Shown here: piece after piece, positions 8,060 through 15,239 of the stretch
Numbering within the stretch: the first letter of the stretch is position 1
Layout: each line of letters opens with the position of its first letter
IMG/VR virus record: IMGVR_UViG_3300012950_000023
Coordinates: 1 to 25,887 of that record
From: a virus
Strand: one strand, 5' to 3'
DNA: 25,887 bases
The notes under the pieces: generated by a model
Database searches by the model: none
What the model saw: the letters and a program-made list of their open reading frames with translations, nothing else
Told to the model about the DNA's origin: nothing
Position numbers and translations under genes: made by a program

Positions 8060-9588
8060 TTCTCCAACCTTGGGATAAGTTGCCCTCCGAAATCATCAAA
8101 ATTCCACTCTCCACGTTTCTTTGCAAAATCCTCATGGGCACGCGCCAAAACAGTCCTATGAGGTAATTCTGGATGTTTAGCGTTATTAGTTTGAGTTTCT
8201 TGAACCACGTTCATTGACGGAGTGATCGAGCCAAATGCTTCGATGCCGACTTGAGCACCCGCCCTACTAATCAGTCCTTGACCTTGTGCCACATGCCAAA
8301 AATGATTAGGTCCGAATAATTCGTACCCAGTAGAAGGAATGTCGTGCTGTTCCGGCCCTCTATGTTTAAACAACTCAATCAAAAAATGAAGTAATTCTGT
8401 TCTTGGGGCATCCTGCTGGTCTGCCCACATCGGAGAGTCTCTACGATCTGACACATAATGCATGCTCACCATAGTTAAAAGGTTATCGAACATAGAATCA
8501 AAAACCTTTAGATACCCGTGTTGATGAACACCCGAATTGGGTTCATAAGTAGGTAAATAAGAACAAATCAGCCGTGACTGCTCAATGGTCGCAGCTATAG
8601 AAGTGGCTTCTAAAGGTTCAACAAAATTAGATGCTAGACCAACAGCGACACAATTGAACTGCCATGAATTCTGTACCTTGTATGGCTCATATTTAATCGT
8701 TCGAGTATTTTTAACAGGTTCATCTATGTAATGTTCGACCTCGCCAATCGCATAGTCTTCATCTATATATCGAGATGAAAAAACATAACCATGACCTCGA
8801 CGTTCGTATGTAGGGATATCCCAGTGCCAACCAGCAGATAAGGCTTTAGCTTCTGTAAAAGGTTTTATTTGATGATTGCCAGGTGTTTGAAAGACTAAAA
8901 CACTGTCGCAAGGCAAGTAATCGCCAAAAGAACTTTGATGGATATCACCAAGTTCCTTGAGGATGATCTGCTTAAACCCGCTTGCATCTACAACGAAATC
9001 AGTTTCGATTTTCCCGTGAGAAGTAAGCACATGCGTAATATCTCCATTTTCAGGGTTACGGAATAAACCCTCAACTTCAGCCTCAATAAAGTTGATACCC
9101 ATGGTTAGTGCGTGACCCTTAAGGAACTCGTTTAGTTTTTGACTGTCAAAATGAAATTGATTTGCCTGTCTCCAAGGTTCTTTTGTATCAACAACAAGTC
9201 CTTTGATCAGTCCACGATGCGTCAAGGAGGGTGTCAATTTCCTACCGGAAGCATGAATGTAATTGTAGACACCATTAAAATTTCCAGTGTTGGTAAAAAG
9301 TTGACCGCCAGAAATGCTATGGAAATAATCTGGAGTGTGATTTGTCCAATCTAAAAAACGTATCCCGTATTTAAAAGTTGCCATTGAGGCTTTAATGAGA
9401 TCTTGACGGTTTATTCCCACTCGCTTTTCATAACTTGACCATTGTTCTGTACTACCCTCACCCACACCGATAGGGGGGATATCTTTCGAAGAAACAACGG
9501 TTACATCAAAGTCTTTAAAAGCTGATTTGATTGTTGTTGCTGCTATTAAACCTGCTTGCCCAGATCCGACTATTAAAATATTTTTCAT
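8056..9588 (-). CDS. Flavin-dependent tryptophan-type halogenase
   Basis: The 510-residue protein is close to full length for this family (PrnA is about 540). It has the FAD-binding GSGQAG at 8-13, VGEGSTEQW at 42-50, the catalytic lysine in ATFKYGIRFLDW (Lys73, equivalent to PrnA Lys79), and the diagnostic GWHWDIP at 253-259. The EPLEATS loop at 324-330 holds Glu327, the counterpart of PrnA Glu346. The family uses FADH2, O2 and halide to halogenate an aromatic or indole substrate. The usual E-S-T-G is E-A-T-S here, so the flavin-to-active-site loop differs. A marine cyanophage halogenase (VirX1) has been characterised, which makes a viral copy credible. It needs a flavin reductase, none of which is visible here. 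It abuts an oxygenase-like gene upstream with no gap and overlaps an oxygenase downstream. Confidence 0.93.
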   Translation of the reverse strand: MKNILIVGSGQAGLIAATTIKSAFKDFDVTVVSSKDIPPIGVGEGSTEQWSSYEKRVGINRQDLIKASMATFKYGIRFLDWTNHTPDYFHSISGGQLFTNTGNFNGVYNYIHASGRKLTPSLTHRGLIKGLVVDTKEPWRQANQFHFDSQKLNEFLKGHALTMGINFIEAEVEGLFRNPENGDITHVLTSHGKIETDFVVDASGFKQIILKELGDIHQSSFGDYLPCDSVLVFQTPGNHQIKPFTEAKALSAGWHWDIPTYERRGHGYVFSSRYIDEDYAIGEVEHYIDEPVKNTRTIKYEPYKVQNSWQFNCVAVGLASNFVEPLEATSIAATIEQSRLICSYLPTYEPNSGVHQHGYLKVFDSMFDNLLTMVSMHYVSDRRDSPMWADQQDAPRTELLHFLIELFKHRGPEQHDIPSTGYELFGPNHFWHVAQGQGLISRAGAQVGIEAFGSITPSMNVVQETQTNNAKHPELPHRTVLARAHEDFAKKRGEWNFDDFGGQLIPRLEK

Positions 9589-10149
9589 TTATTTTGGCCA
9601 CATGTATTTACTGAAAAAAAACGCTTCCTCTTCGGTTGGTTTTATGTTTAATTCAAACGGAAAACCGGATGGCATGATAATTCCGTCACCTGGTGAAACA
9701 TCAAATTCGACATCATGTTTAGCTAAACGCATCTGAGCATGACTAAAAGAAAAAAATGCACTTGTGCAGAATCCAGTGCTAGGGGCTTGCAGGTGAGAAG
9801 AGAAATTATTGCCAACAAATCTAAAAATATTTAGACCACCATCTCTTTTGAAAAAATTAGAATAGTAAAGTGCGTATTCGTAGAGGAATTTTTCGAGAAT
9901 TGTATTTACTTCTAATACTTTAGTTTTTATTTTTTTGAGAGAATCTTCTGAAGGTGAGATGTTTAAAATATGTCCAACAGGGCAAAAGAAACTTTTGCAA
10001 TAATCTAAATTCCCATTAGCTAGATAGAAAGGGAGATAGGACCAGTCACGACTCGCTTCTTGTTCCAATTCTTGTATTAATTGTTGCCCTTCATATTCGC
10101 CATGATAGATATGAACACCTGGCAACACTTCCGTTATCCCTTTAATCAT
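9589..10149 (-). CDS. Degenerate 2OG oxygenase-like protein (metal ligands lost)
   Basis: The 186-residue protein starts like the upstream oxygenase (PGVHIYHGEYEGQQLIQELE compared with FMHLYHADFDGQALIDAIE) and keeps a beta-helix-like C-terminal half. That half has FVGNNFSSHLQ at 111-121 and DVSPGDGIIMPSGFPFE at 150-166. The HxD site reads His119-Leu-Gln121 and the distal His is absent from the strand after GDGIIMPSG, so the Fe triad is not present. It is probably not a catalytic dioxygenase. It may bind a substrate or form a subunit with the neighbouring oxygenase or halogenase. Its ATG overlaps the stop of the upstream oxygenase by four bases, and it ends directly at the halogenase ATG. The oxygenase-fold assignment is moderate; the loss of ligands is read directly. 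Confidence 0.7.
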   Translation of the reverse strand: MIKGITEVLPGVHIYHGEYEGQQLIQELEQEASRDWSYLPFYLANGNLDYCKSFFCPVGHILNISPSEDSLKKIKTKVLEVNTILEKFLYEYALYYSNFFKRDGGLNIFRFVGNNFSSHLQAPSTGFCTSAFFSFSHAQMRLAKHDVEFDVSPGDGIIMPSGFPFELNIKPTEEEAFFFSKYMWPK

Positions 10150-10811
10150 ATAAAAAATCCTGCCATGCCGTATTTGACTTCTTCACTATTTGAGCCAGTT
10201 GGAGCAGAAGCATGCGCATAAATATATGAGGAGGGGAAAATAAGAATATTCCCAGCGATGCATTTGCTAACAGTATTTTGAAATGGGAAAATTGTCTCTC
10301 CGCCATCTTCTACGGTATTCAGGTAAACCACGCAAGAGATGATTCGTGGATCACCAGTACCTTGATCCGTATGAATTTTATATTGACCTCCGTGTCCATA
10401 TTTGTTAACAACCCACCCTTGGCATTCTTTTATGTAATCCAACCCGTAAGTTAAGCGATAATCCCAAACCGCCCGTTCTGCGTGATATAAGACGTCATAA
10501 GCAGCCTTCTGTAGTTCGGTAAAAGAATCACTGTCGCTGTTTTTAGCGCTTTTTTCAACCTCGTTGAGTAGGTTCTTAGAACGAGAATCCCTATGTCTGC
10601 TGTATCTAGATTCCCCCTTACTGCCGACAACACCCATTCCCCAGTTTGTGTTTTCACCATCAACCTCAATAGCATCTATTAAAGCTTGTCCATCGAAATC
10701 TGCATGATATAGATGCATGAAAGGTGCTGGTTCTGTGTGGGAAAAAGGTGTCGTTTCTAACGATTGTCGAGCAGAGTGAGGGAAAGGTATCCCTTCGGGG
10801 AACTTCACCAC
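10146..10811 (-). CDS. 2OG-Fe(II) oxygenase (prolyl hydroxylase type)
   Basis: The 221-residue protein has a complete active-site set: YKIHTDQGTGDPRIISCVVY with His147 and Asp149, YLNTVEDGGETIFPFQN at 163-179, GNILIFPSSYIYAH at 187-200 with His200, and Lys213 in VKYGMAGFF as the likely 2OG contact. It most resembles P4H-type oxygenases found in T4-like marine phages. The N-terminal 30 residues are Pro-rich and may be disordered. It is first in a tightly coupled run: oxygenase, degenerate oxygenase, halogenase, oxygenase. It overlaps the upstream small gene by seven bases. The substrate is not predictable. Confidence 0.88.
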   Translation of the reverse strand: MVKFPEGIPFPHSARQSLETTPFSHTEPAPFMHLYHADFDGQALIDAIEVDGENTNWGMGVVGSKGESRYSRHRDSRSKNLLNEVEKSAKNSDSDSFTELQKAAYDVLYHAERAVWDYRLTYGLDYIKECQGWVVNKYGHGGQYKIHTDQGTGDPRIISCVVYLNTVEDGGETIFPFQNTVSKCIAGNILIFPSSYIYAHASAPTGSNSEEVKYGMAGFFI

Positions 10812-11227
10812 GGGAGCACCTCAATATTTTCAAAAGCAATATCCCCATCTTCGTCAAAAATACGTACTTTATATTTTCCTACTCCAGAAAAACGAACCCT
10901 CCAGCTTTGAAAATGAGGATCACCCGACATAATGGGAGTTATTTCGGTACTGCCATCAGGACCGTCGTAAGCCAACCGAACATTTGTACAAATTGAAAAT
11001 TCATCAACGTAATTACACACAAGTGTTTCGAGTGGTTTCAAAACAGTACTTGAAATAGCAAAATGCTGTTTAGTGGGCAAATTTAGTATTTGAGGTTTAT
11101 CCCTATCAAATTCAAAAGGTTTAGTTAAGTCGCTTTCACCTAATTGAATATGAACACCCCAAGGGGCCGCTAACTTTTCTGCTTCTTCCATATGCTCTTC
11201 TGAAGGGCAATAACAAAGACGTTCCAC
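10805..11227 (-). CDS. Hypothetical protein with Ig-like/beta C-terminus
   Basis: The 140-residue product is not from a family I recognise. The N-terminal third is helical and acidic (CYCPSEEHMEEAEKLAAPWG). The rest is beta-rich and ends with a hallmark of Ig-like or beta-sandwich domains (SWRVRFSGVGKYKVRIFDED). It is preceded three bases away by a coiled-coil gene and overlaps the oxygenase that follows by seven bases. The beta-sandwich suggests a virion or binding role, but this is weak. Confidence 0.6.
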   Translation of the reverse strand: MERLCYCPSEEHMEEAEKLAAPWGVHIQLGESDLTKPFEFDRDKPQILNLPTKQHFAISSTVLKPLETLVCNYVDEFSICTNVRLAYDGPDGSTEITPIMSGDPHFQSWRVRFSGVGKYKVRIFDEDGDIAFENIEVLPW

Positions 11228-11230
11228 TGT

Positions 11231-11467
11231 TTATTCCTCTAACATTGGCTCCGTTGTAGGGTCACCACCATCAAAAACGGTCATATCGCTGATCTCTGCA
11301 GCTTCCTGTTCTAATTCAGCAGGAGGACCATCAGGCACTGTTGCCTTTTTAGGCTCCTGTATTTGCTTAATTGCTGTACGGAGTACTGCATTATCTACAG
11401 ATAACCGTTTTACTTGTTCAGCTAAATCTTCGATAACACCTTGTGGGGAAACGCTCTCTTCACTCAT
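11231..11467 (-). CDS. Small acidic coiled-coil protein, first gene of leftward operon
   Basis: The 78-residue product has a heptad-like helix at about 10-38 (GVIEDLAEQVKRLSVDNAVL) followed by a Pro/Glu-rich acidic tail. It has no enzymatic motif and no family I know. It is the first minus-strand gene after the divergent region 11468-11548, so it should carry the 5' end of the leftward transcript unless that region is silent. It lies three bases before the 140-residue gene. Confidence 0.6.
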   Translation of the reverse strand: MSEESVSPQGVIEDLAEQVKRLSVDNAVLRTAIKQIQEPKKATVPDGPPAELEQEAAEISDMTVFDGGDPTTEPMLEE

Positions 11468-11548
11468 ACTTAGACCTTACCACGAGCCAGTTACTTACTG
11501 GTATTATAGAGAACGATAGCTAAACTCGATTGTGGGGCTTATATAACT
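11468..11548. promoter_or_regulatory. Divergent intergenic region with -10-like box and inverted repeat
   Basis: This 81-base gap separates the leftward operon (starting at 11467) from the rightward one (starting at 11549) and is the only divergent junction in the window. On the minus strand TATAAT occurs at 11503-11508, 35 bases before the first leftward ATG, without a convincing -35 box. Beside it is a short inverted repeat, CCAGT-tactt-ACTGG (11487-11501), which could be an operator or the base of a hairpin. On the plus strand TTATATAAC lies immediately before the ATG at 11549, too close for a normal leader. A two-way promoter is an inference from position. Confidence 0.45.
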
Positions 11549-11788
11549 ATGGAATTTTCAGCCGGACTTAGCACTGCCATGAAGATAGAGGCATGCAATA
11601 ACGCAATTAAAAATATTGAAGTCGCCTTTTATGAAGCGGCGCTTAATCTAGGATTACTTCCAGCGGATGTAGCAGATGACTACGCAGCACCAGGAACAGT
11701 AACAACACACCCTCTCGAACACCGTGTTGAAGGTGAGTTGGCTAAACTGACTGCTGTGAAAGCTCATTTAACAAGTTTGTCAGGTTAA
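11549..11788 (+). CDS. Small helical protein (SLG-hinge family)
   Basis: The 79-residue product repeats the pattern of the 2531-2818 protein: an Ala-rich helix (IEACNNAIKNIEVAFYEAAL), then NLGLLPADVADDY, then a Pro/Thr turn and a C-terminal helix (ELAKLTAVKAHLTSLSG). It opens the rightward operon and sits 4 bases before its closest relative, the 69-residue gene, which points to local duplication. No Shine-Dalgarno sequence is visible next to the ATG. The function is unknown; a small virion or assembly protein is the likeliest class by company. Confidence 0.65.
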   Translation: MEFSAGLSTAMKIEACNNAIKNIEVAFYEAALNLGLLPADVADDYAAPGTVTTHPLEHRVEGELAKLTAVKAHLTSLSG

Positions 11789-11792
11789 AACA

Positions 11793-12002
11793 ATGGCTCT
11801 TTCAGAAGCTGAAATTGCTGCCGCTAGGGCAGACGCTAAGGAATTTTTAGAATATTCTCTTCAGGTTCTCTGCCTTTCATTAGGCATGGACCCTGCTGAT
11901 GCATCTAGTTCTTTCACGAACCCTGTTGCTTCAGATGACCCTTCTTATAACGCATACCAGTCTGTTATTAGACAGGCGACTGCTTTGGAGGCTTTAGCAT
12001 GA
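11793..12002 (+). CDS. Small helical protein, tandem relative of the preceding gene
   Basis: The 69-residue product has the same arrangement as its neighbour: helix ARADAKEFLEYSLQVLCL, hinge SLGMDPADASSSF, then a polar turn and a C-terminal helix (YQSVIRQATALEALA). Its hinge SLGM-P matches SLGLEA in the 95-residue protein and NLGLLP in the 79-residue protein. The stop TGA overlaps the next ATG (ATGA). No catalytic motif is present. Confidence 0.65.
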   Translation: MALSEAEIAAARADAKEFLEYSLQVLCLSLGMDPADASSSFTNPVASDDPSYNAYQSVIRQATALEALA

Positions 12003-12178
12003 CAATAATTGAGTCGGGTGGCTCTGCGTATGCAGACGAAGCACCAGGAACTAGAGACAACGAAATTCGTATTTGGAATCCTCAAACAACCAGAATGGAG
12101 TGGGTTACTGACGGTTCTGCAACTTATTGTCCCGGATTTCGCAGGGAAAGATACGGAACGTTCGAAGAGGGATCATGA
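11999..12178 (+). CDS. Small 59-aa protein in overlapping gene chain
   Basis: The frame from ATG at 11999 (ATGA overlap with the previous stop) to TGA at 12178 encodes 59 residues: a short Gly/Ala/Asp-rich start, then IRIWNPQTTRMEWVTDGSAT and an Arg-rich FRRERYGTF near the end. The overlaps at both ends, ATGA each time, support it as a translated gene. The IWNPxTxxMEWV segment could be a small beta element of the type found in fibre accessory proteins, but I cannot assign a family. Confidence 0.6.
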   Translation: MTIIESGGSAYADEAPGTRDNEIRIWNPQTTRMEWVTDGSATYCPGFRRERYGTFEEGS

Positions 12179-12483
12179 GCGTTCGTAGTACACCGGGAGC
12201 GCTTTATGCCAATGACACCGAATTGGCATTTCTAGAGGGTGAAGTTGCCCGCATAATGTATGTTGCTGGACTCGATTGGGCGGACATCGACACCACAACT
12301 ATTGATGACATCGTTAATAAAATTCGTGAAACTTTTGTTGGAGGCAATTCAGTAGTTCCTCATAACGCAACCAATTCTGTTCTTCCTGCCGCCGATGAAT
12401 GGTTGAAAGTTCAAAGGGACGTGCTTACAGACCCACTTCGTCGTGCTTGGCGTAGACGACATATGGCATTGGCGCGTGCATAA
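12175..12483 (+). CDS. Small 102-aa protein before the Rossmann-like gene
   Basis: I place the start at ATG 12175, which overlaps the previous TGA as ATGA, rather than at the upstream in-frame TTG at 12127 that lies inside the previous gene. The product contains NDTELAFLEGEVARIMYVAG, then DTTTIDDIVNKIRETF, a Pro/Asn-rich turn and a strongly basic C-terminus (PLRRAWRRRHMALARA). The helix, T-I-D-D/E-I, K-I and Arg-rich end match the layout of the 90-residue protein at 6862-7134. The stop TAA shares its last base with the next ATG. Confidence 0.68.
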   Translation: MSVRSTPGALYANDTELAFLEGEVARIMYVAGLDWADIDTTTIDDIVNKIRETFVGGNSVVPHNATNSVLPAADEWLKVQRDVLTDPLRRAWRRRHMALARA

Positions 12484-13244
12484 TGGCTGAAAATCATTGG
12501 AACAAAGCCCTACGTGTAGCCCGCGACAGTTCGTCATTTGAGTATGACGCAGACTTTTCAAATAGTGAAGCTATAAACGACTGGTCAACTCTTGTCGTTG
12601 ACTATTTCACAGCGAATAACGTTGATATGCGTGATATCGCTGTGGGTGGAGATTACGACATAATCAAATATGACTTGTTTAAGACACCTAGCGAAAACTG
12701 GGAACACGTTTTATGGTGTGGATTCTTAGTAGAGGGCTTCATATCTCAACTTTTGAATAAAGACAATCCAAAAGTATTCACAGATAATCCAATGCCTGTG
12801 GATATCCAGCTTTCAGCGATTAATGGGCCAACCCCTAAAAGAAGGTACACATTCCTAAATGGTGATCAACTCTTCAATTTTGAAGAATTTGGCCTGTCCT
12901 TATCCACTACAACGAATAATTATTCAGATATCCAGTATTCAGTCATGGACATGCAAGATCTATTGAATGGCGACGAAGCAGGAACATTCGATTTGGTCAG
13001 AGTGAAAGCTCCGACCCTCCATTCCATTAACAATCGAATAATTGACGCAGTTCTAGGATTATTGAACGTTGGAGGCATACTACATTTTGCAGAAACTAGT
13101 AAATGGCAGTCTGCTTACAGTCTAGGGGTGCCTCATCGCCATTCCTATACTCGTTTTAACCGGCACATCGCAGCACAGTCGAATCTCAACGTATATCATG
13201 TACCTATGGAACAAGGAGCGATCATCGCTAAACGGTTGTCTTAG
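12483..13244 (+). CDS. Rossmann-like, methyltransferase-like protein
   Basis: The 253-residue protein has a C-terminal pattern typical of the late strands of class I methyltransferases: AGTFDLVRVKAPTLHSINNR at about 166-185 (strand 4 and the following helix), VLGLLNVGGILHFAETS near 190-206 (helix and strand 5), and NVYHVPMEQGAIIAKRLS at the end (strands 6-7). The early region has VAVGGD-like and LWCGFLVEGF segments, but I do not see a clean G-x-G-x-G SAM loop, so it could be inactive. Its counterpart is the 231-residue protein at 6167-6862. It is followed 8 bases later by the fibre-domain oxygenase. The target is unknown. Confidence 0.62.
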   Translation: MAENHWNKALRVARDSSSFEYDADFSNSEAINDWSTLVVDYFTANNVDMRDIAVGGDYDIIKYDLFKTPSENWEHVLWCGFLVEGFISQLLNKDNPKVFTDNPMPVDIQLSAINGPTPKRRYTFLNGDQLFNFEEFGLSLSTTTNNYSDIQYSVMDMQDLLNGDEAGTFDLVRVKAPTLHSINNRIIDAVLGLLNVGGILHFAETSKWQSAYSLGVPHRHSYTRFNRHIAAQSNLNVYHVPMEQGAIIAKRLS

Positions 13245-13252
13245 GAAAAACA

Positions 13253-14395
13253 ATGCATCTATATTCTGAACCGGATATCAGTGGGGCAATAATCACAGCC
13301 GACGACCATGAGCCAAACTCACCCGTTGAGGGTACTCTCTGGTATCGAAAAGCCAACAAGCGGGCGTATAGGTATAACGCAAACGAATCAACGTGGCAAG
13401 AAGTGCGTACTGACATCGCTCATCCACAACCAAAATTAAGTGACGAAGATCTTTCCGATATAGCCGGACTTGACTTTGACTCATACCCAAATGGTGTTGT
13501 TCATTTTAAAAAAATTATCGATGTAGATACAGATTTAATCCTTCCCTATGTTCGAGAAGAAGCTCAGCCATCAAACTGTGGACTTCAATGGATGGAAGAT
13601 GGCAACGAAAGATGGGCAGAAGACTATCAAGGCAACAGGCATGACATAAGTTTGCTGCTTGAACAACCCGCCCGACTAGGTGGATTGGGTGAGAACGAAC
13701 CCGTCATGGAACACACGCCAAAAGAAATAACTGATTTCTTTAATGAATGCGAACAGGCGTTCTATAAGTGCCTTATTCGTTACATCGATCTTTACCCCAT
13801 GGTACTAAATACAATTTGGTGGAGAATGAGGGGTCACGTTTTACACTACAAACCAGGTGCCCTCTTGGGTCTCCATAATGACAATGACACAAATTTCAGG
13901 GTTATAGACGGGCTTCGCTACCAGACGACAAGAAATATAGCGATTTACACAGTGTTAAACGCACAGATCGACATTAGTGAAAGCTACGAAGGTGGCGAAT
14001 TTATTTTCCCCCATTCAGATGCTGTCCTTAAAACGGAAACTGGTGATGCTGTTTTCTTTCCATCTAATTACCTAGGTGCTCACGGAGTAAAGAAAATCGA
14101 ATCGGGAGAACGATTTTCTTATTTAACTCAATTTGGACAGGGCAAAGAAGATGAGTTTGAAATAGTGGATGCTCCAGCTAGTTATGGTTGGTTACCCCCA
14201 GCTTTCATGCCGTGGATATTTCAGGATTATGAGAAGTTTTTTAACTCTGAATACTCAAAATCTGGGAATGACTGGCGTAGTAATCAAGGTAGTGAAGATG
14301 GATCACTAATGGCTATTCAAACAGCTAATCCTGTGTCCCAACAGCGTTCGCTGGAAGGGGACCCCGAAGGCGTTTATCAACCATATGATGCATGA
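13253..14395 (+). CDS. 2OG-Fe(II) oxygenase with fibre-like N-terminal module
   Basis: The 380-residue protein has two parts. Residues about 20-55 contain EGTLWYRKANKRAYRYNANE followed by STWQEV, a LWY...Y-Y-N...W-V module common in marine phage fibre and virion proteins. The oxygenase spans about 78-300: LYPMVLNTIWWRMRGHVLHY at 180-199, LGLHNDND with His208 and Asp210, EGGEFIFPHSD at 246-256, VFFPSNYLGAHGV with His277, and Arg287 in GERFSYL. The C-terminal 80 residues are Trp/aromatic-rich, then Ser/Gln-rich. The fusion suggests that the enzyme acts on, or is packaged with, a virion component, which is inferred. AGGA sits 6 bases before the ATG. It is first of three tandem oxygenases of the WW subfamily. 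Confidence 0.85.
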   Translation: MHLYSEPDISGAIITADDHEPNSPVEGTLWYRKANKRAYRYNANESTWQEVRTDIAHPQPKLSDEDLSDIAGLDFDSYPNGVVHFKKIIDVDTDLILPYVREEAQPSNCGLQWMEDGNERWAEDYQGNRHDISLLLEQPARLGGLGENEPVMEHTPKEITDFFNECEQAFYKCLIRYIDLYPMVLNTIWWRMRGHVLHYKPGALLGLHNDNDTNFRVIDGLRYQTTRNIAIYTVLNAQIDISESYEGGEFIFPHSDAVLKTETGDAVFFPSNYLGAHGVKKIESGERFSYLTQFGQGKEDEFEIVDAPASYGWLPPAFMPWIFQDYEKFFNSEYSKSGNDWRSNQGSEDGSLMAIQTANPVSQQRSLEGDPEGVYQPYDA

Positions 14396-15239
14396 AATGG
14401 AACATTATGCTAACGGCATTTCGATACAGCGGGCCGTTATCAAAACTCCCACCAACCTTGTAGAACAATTACTCGATCTACGCAGCGAGCAACTCCAAGA
14501 TCAATACGAATTTGAGGGTGATGTTGCAATTCATAAGACAAGTGGAATCAAATACGATTTAGAAAAAGACATTCTTCAACAACCAATCCGAGTTCATCCC
14601 CATGCACATGATATGAATGTTGAATTTTGGTCAGAATGTGATCGATTATGTTACAACGCTGTTCTCGAATACATTAAAAAATACCCAACTATTATCGGCT
14701 CCTTGTGGTGGAGAAATCGTGGTCACGTTTTGATTTATGAACCTGGAGCTTTTCTCGGACTACACCAAGATCAAGATGTGGGATACACCTGGAGTAATCG
14801 TGAAAATGTGATTGGACAGTATGAAGTTTCAACACGTAACACAATCAGTACCACCATGCACATGGTTGACTCCGATGGCGGAGAAGTGCACTTTCCGTAT
14901 GCCGATCTAACTATCGAAACGTGTGAGGGCGACATTCTTATCTTCCCTGCTAACTATCTGGCGGCTCATGAAGTCACTCCTGTCAAAGAAGGAAGCAGAC
15001 GTATTTCTTATCTAGCATGGTTTGGACAAGGCTCAGAAAAACCATTGACTCAACCCAATGGACCACTGGATATCGTAGAGCCACGAGAAGGACGCATTGA
15101 TCCATTCATGTGGTGTCCCACCCTGTCTGAAGATTTCATTAATGCTTCAGGTTGGACTGATGATGAAATGAAATCTAAATATCCAGCTTGGCGTCGAGAT
15201 TCTGTACCTAATTACCACATCAATAAAAAGGGTAATTAA
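14385..15239 (+). CDS. 2OG-Fe(II) oxygenase (WW subfamily)
   Basis: The 284-residue protein carries KKYPTIIGSLWWRNRGHVLI at 98-117, FLGLHQDQD with His127 and Asp129, DGGEVHFPYADL at 164-175, ILIFPANYLAAHEV with His195, and Arg206 in RRISYLAWFGQG. All metal and 2OG residues are present. The C-terminal extension (WCPTLSEDFINASGW) resembles the WLPELEKDF extension of the next gene. The start at 14385 overlaps the previous gene by 11 bases; ATGs at 14388 and 14397 are alternatives. It is directly followed by another family member with no gap. The substrate is unknown. Confidence 0.86.
   Translation: MMHEMEHYANGISIQRAVIKTPTNLVEQLLDLRSEQLQDQYEFEGDVAIHKTSGIKYDLEKDILQQPIRVHPHAHDMNVEFWSECDRLCYNAVLEYIKKYPTIIGSLWWRNRGHVLIYEPGAFLGLHQDQDVGYTWSNRENVIGQYEVSTRNTISTTMHMVDSDGGEVHFPYADLTIETCEGDILIFPANYLAAHEVTPVKEGSRRISYLAWFGQGSEKPLTQPNGPLDIVEPREGRIDPFMWCPTLSEDFINASGWTDDEMKSKYPAWRRDSVPNYHINKKGN

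Noticed and set aside
12127-12174. TTG start at 12127 for the 102-aa gene
   Set aside because: It lies within the 59-aa gene and has no SD; ATG 12175 in an ATGA overlap fits the style of this operon.
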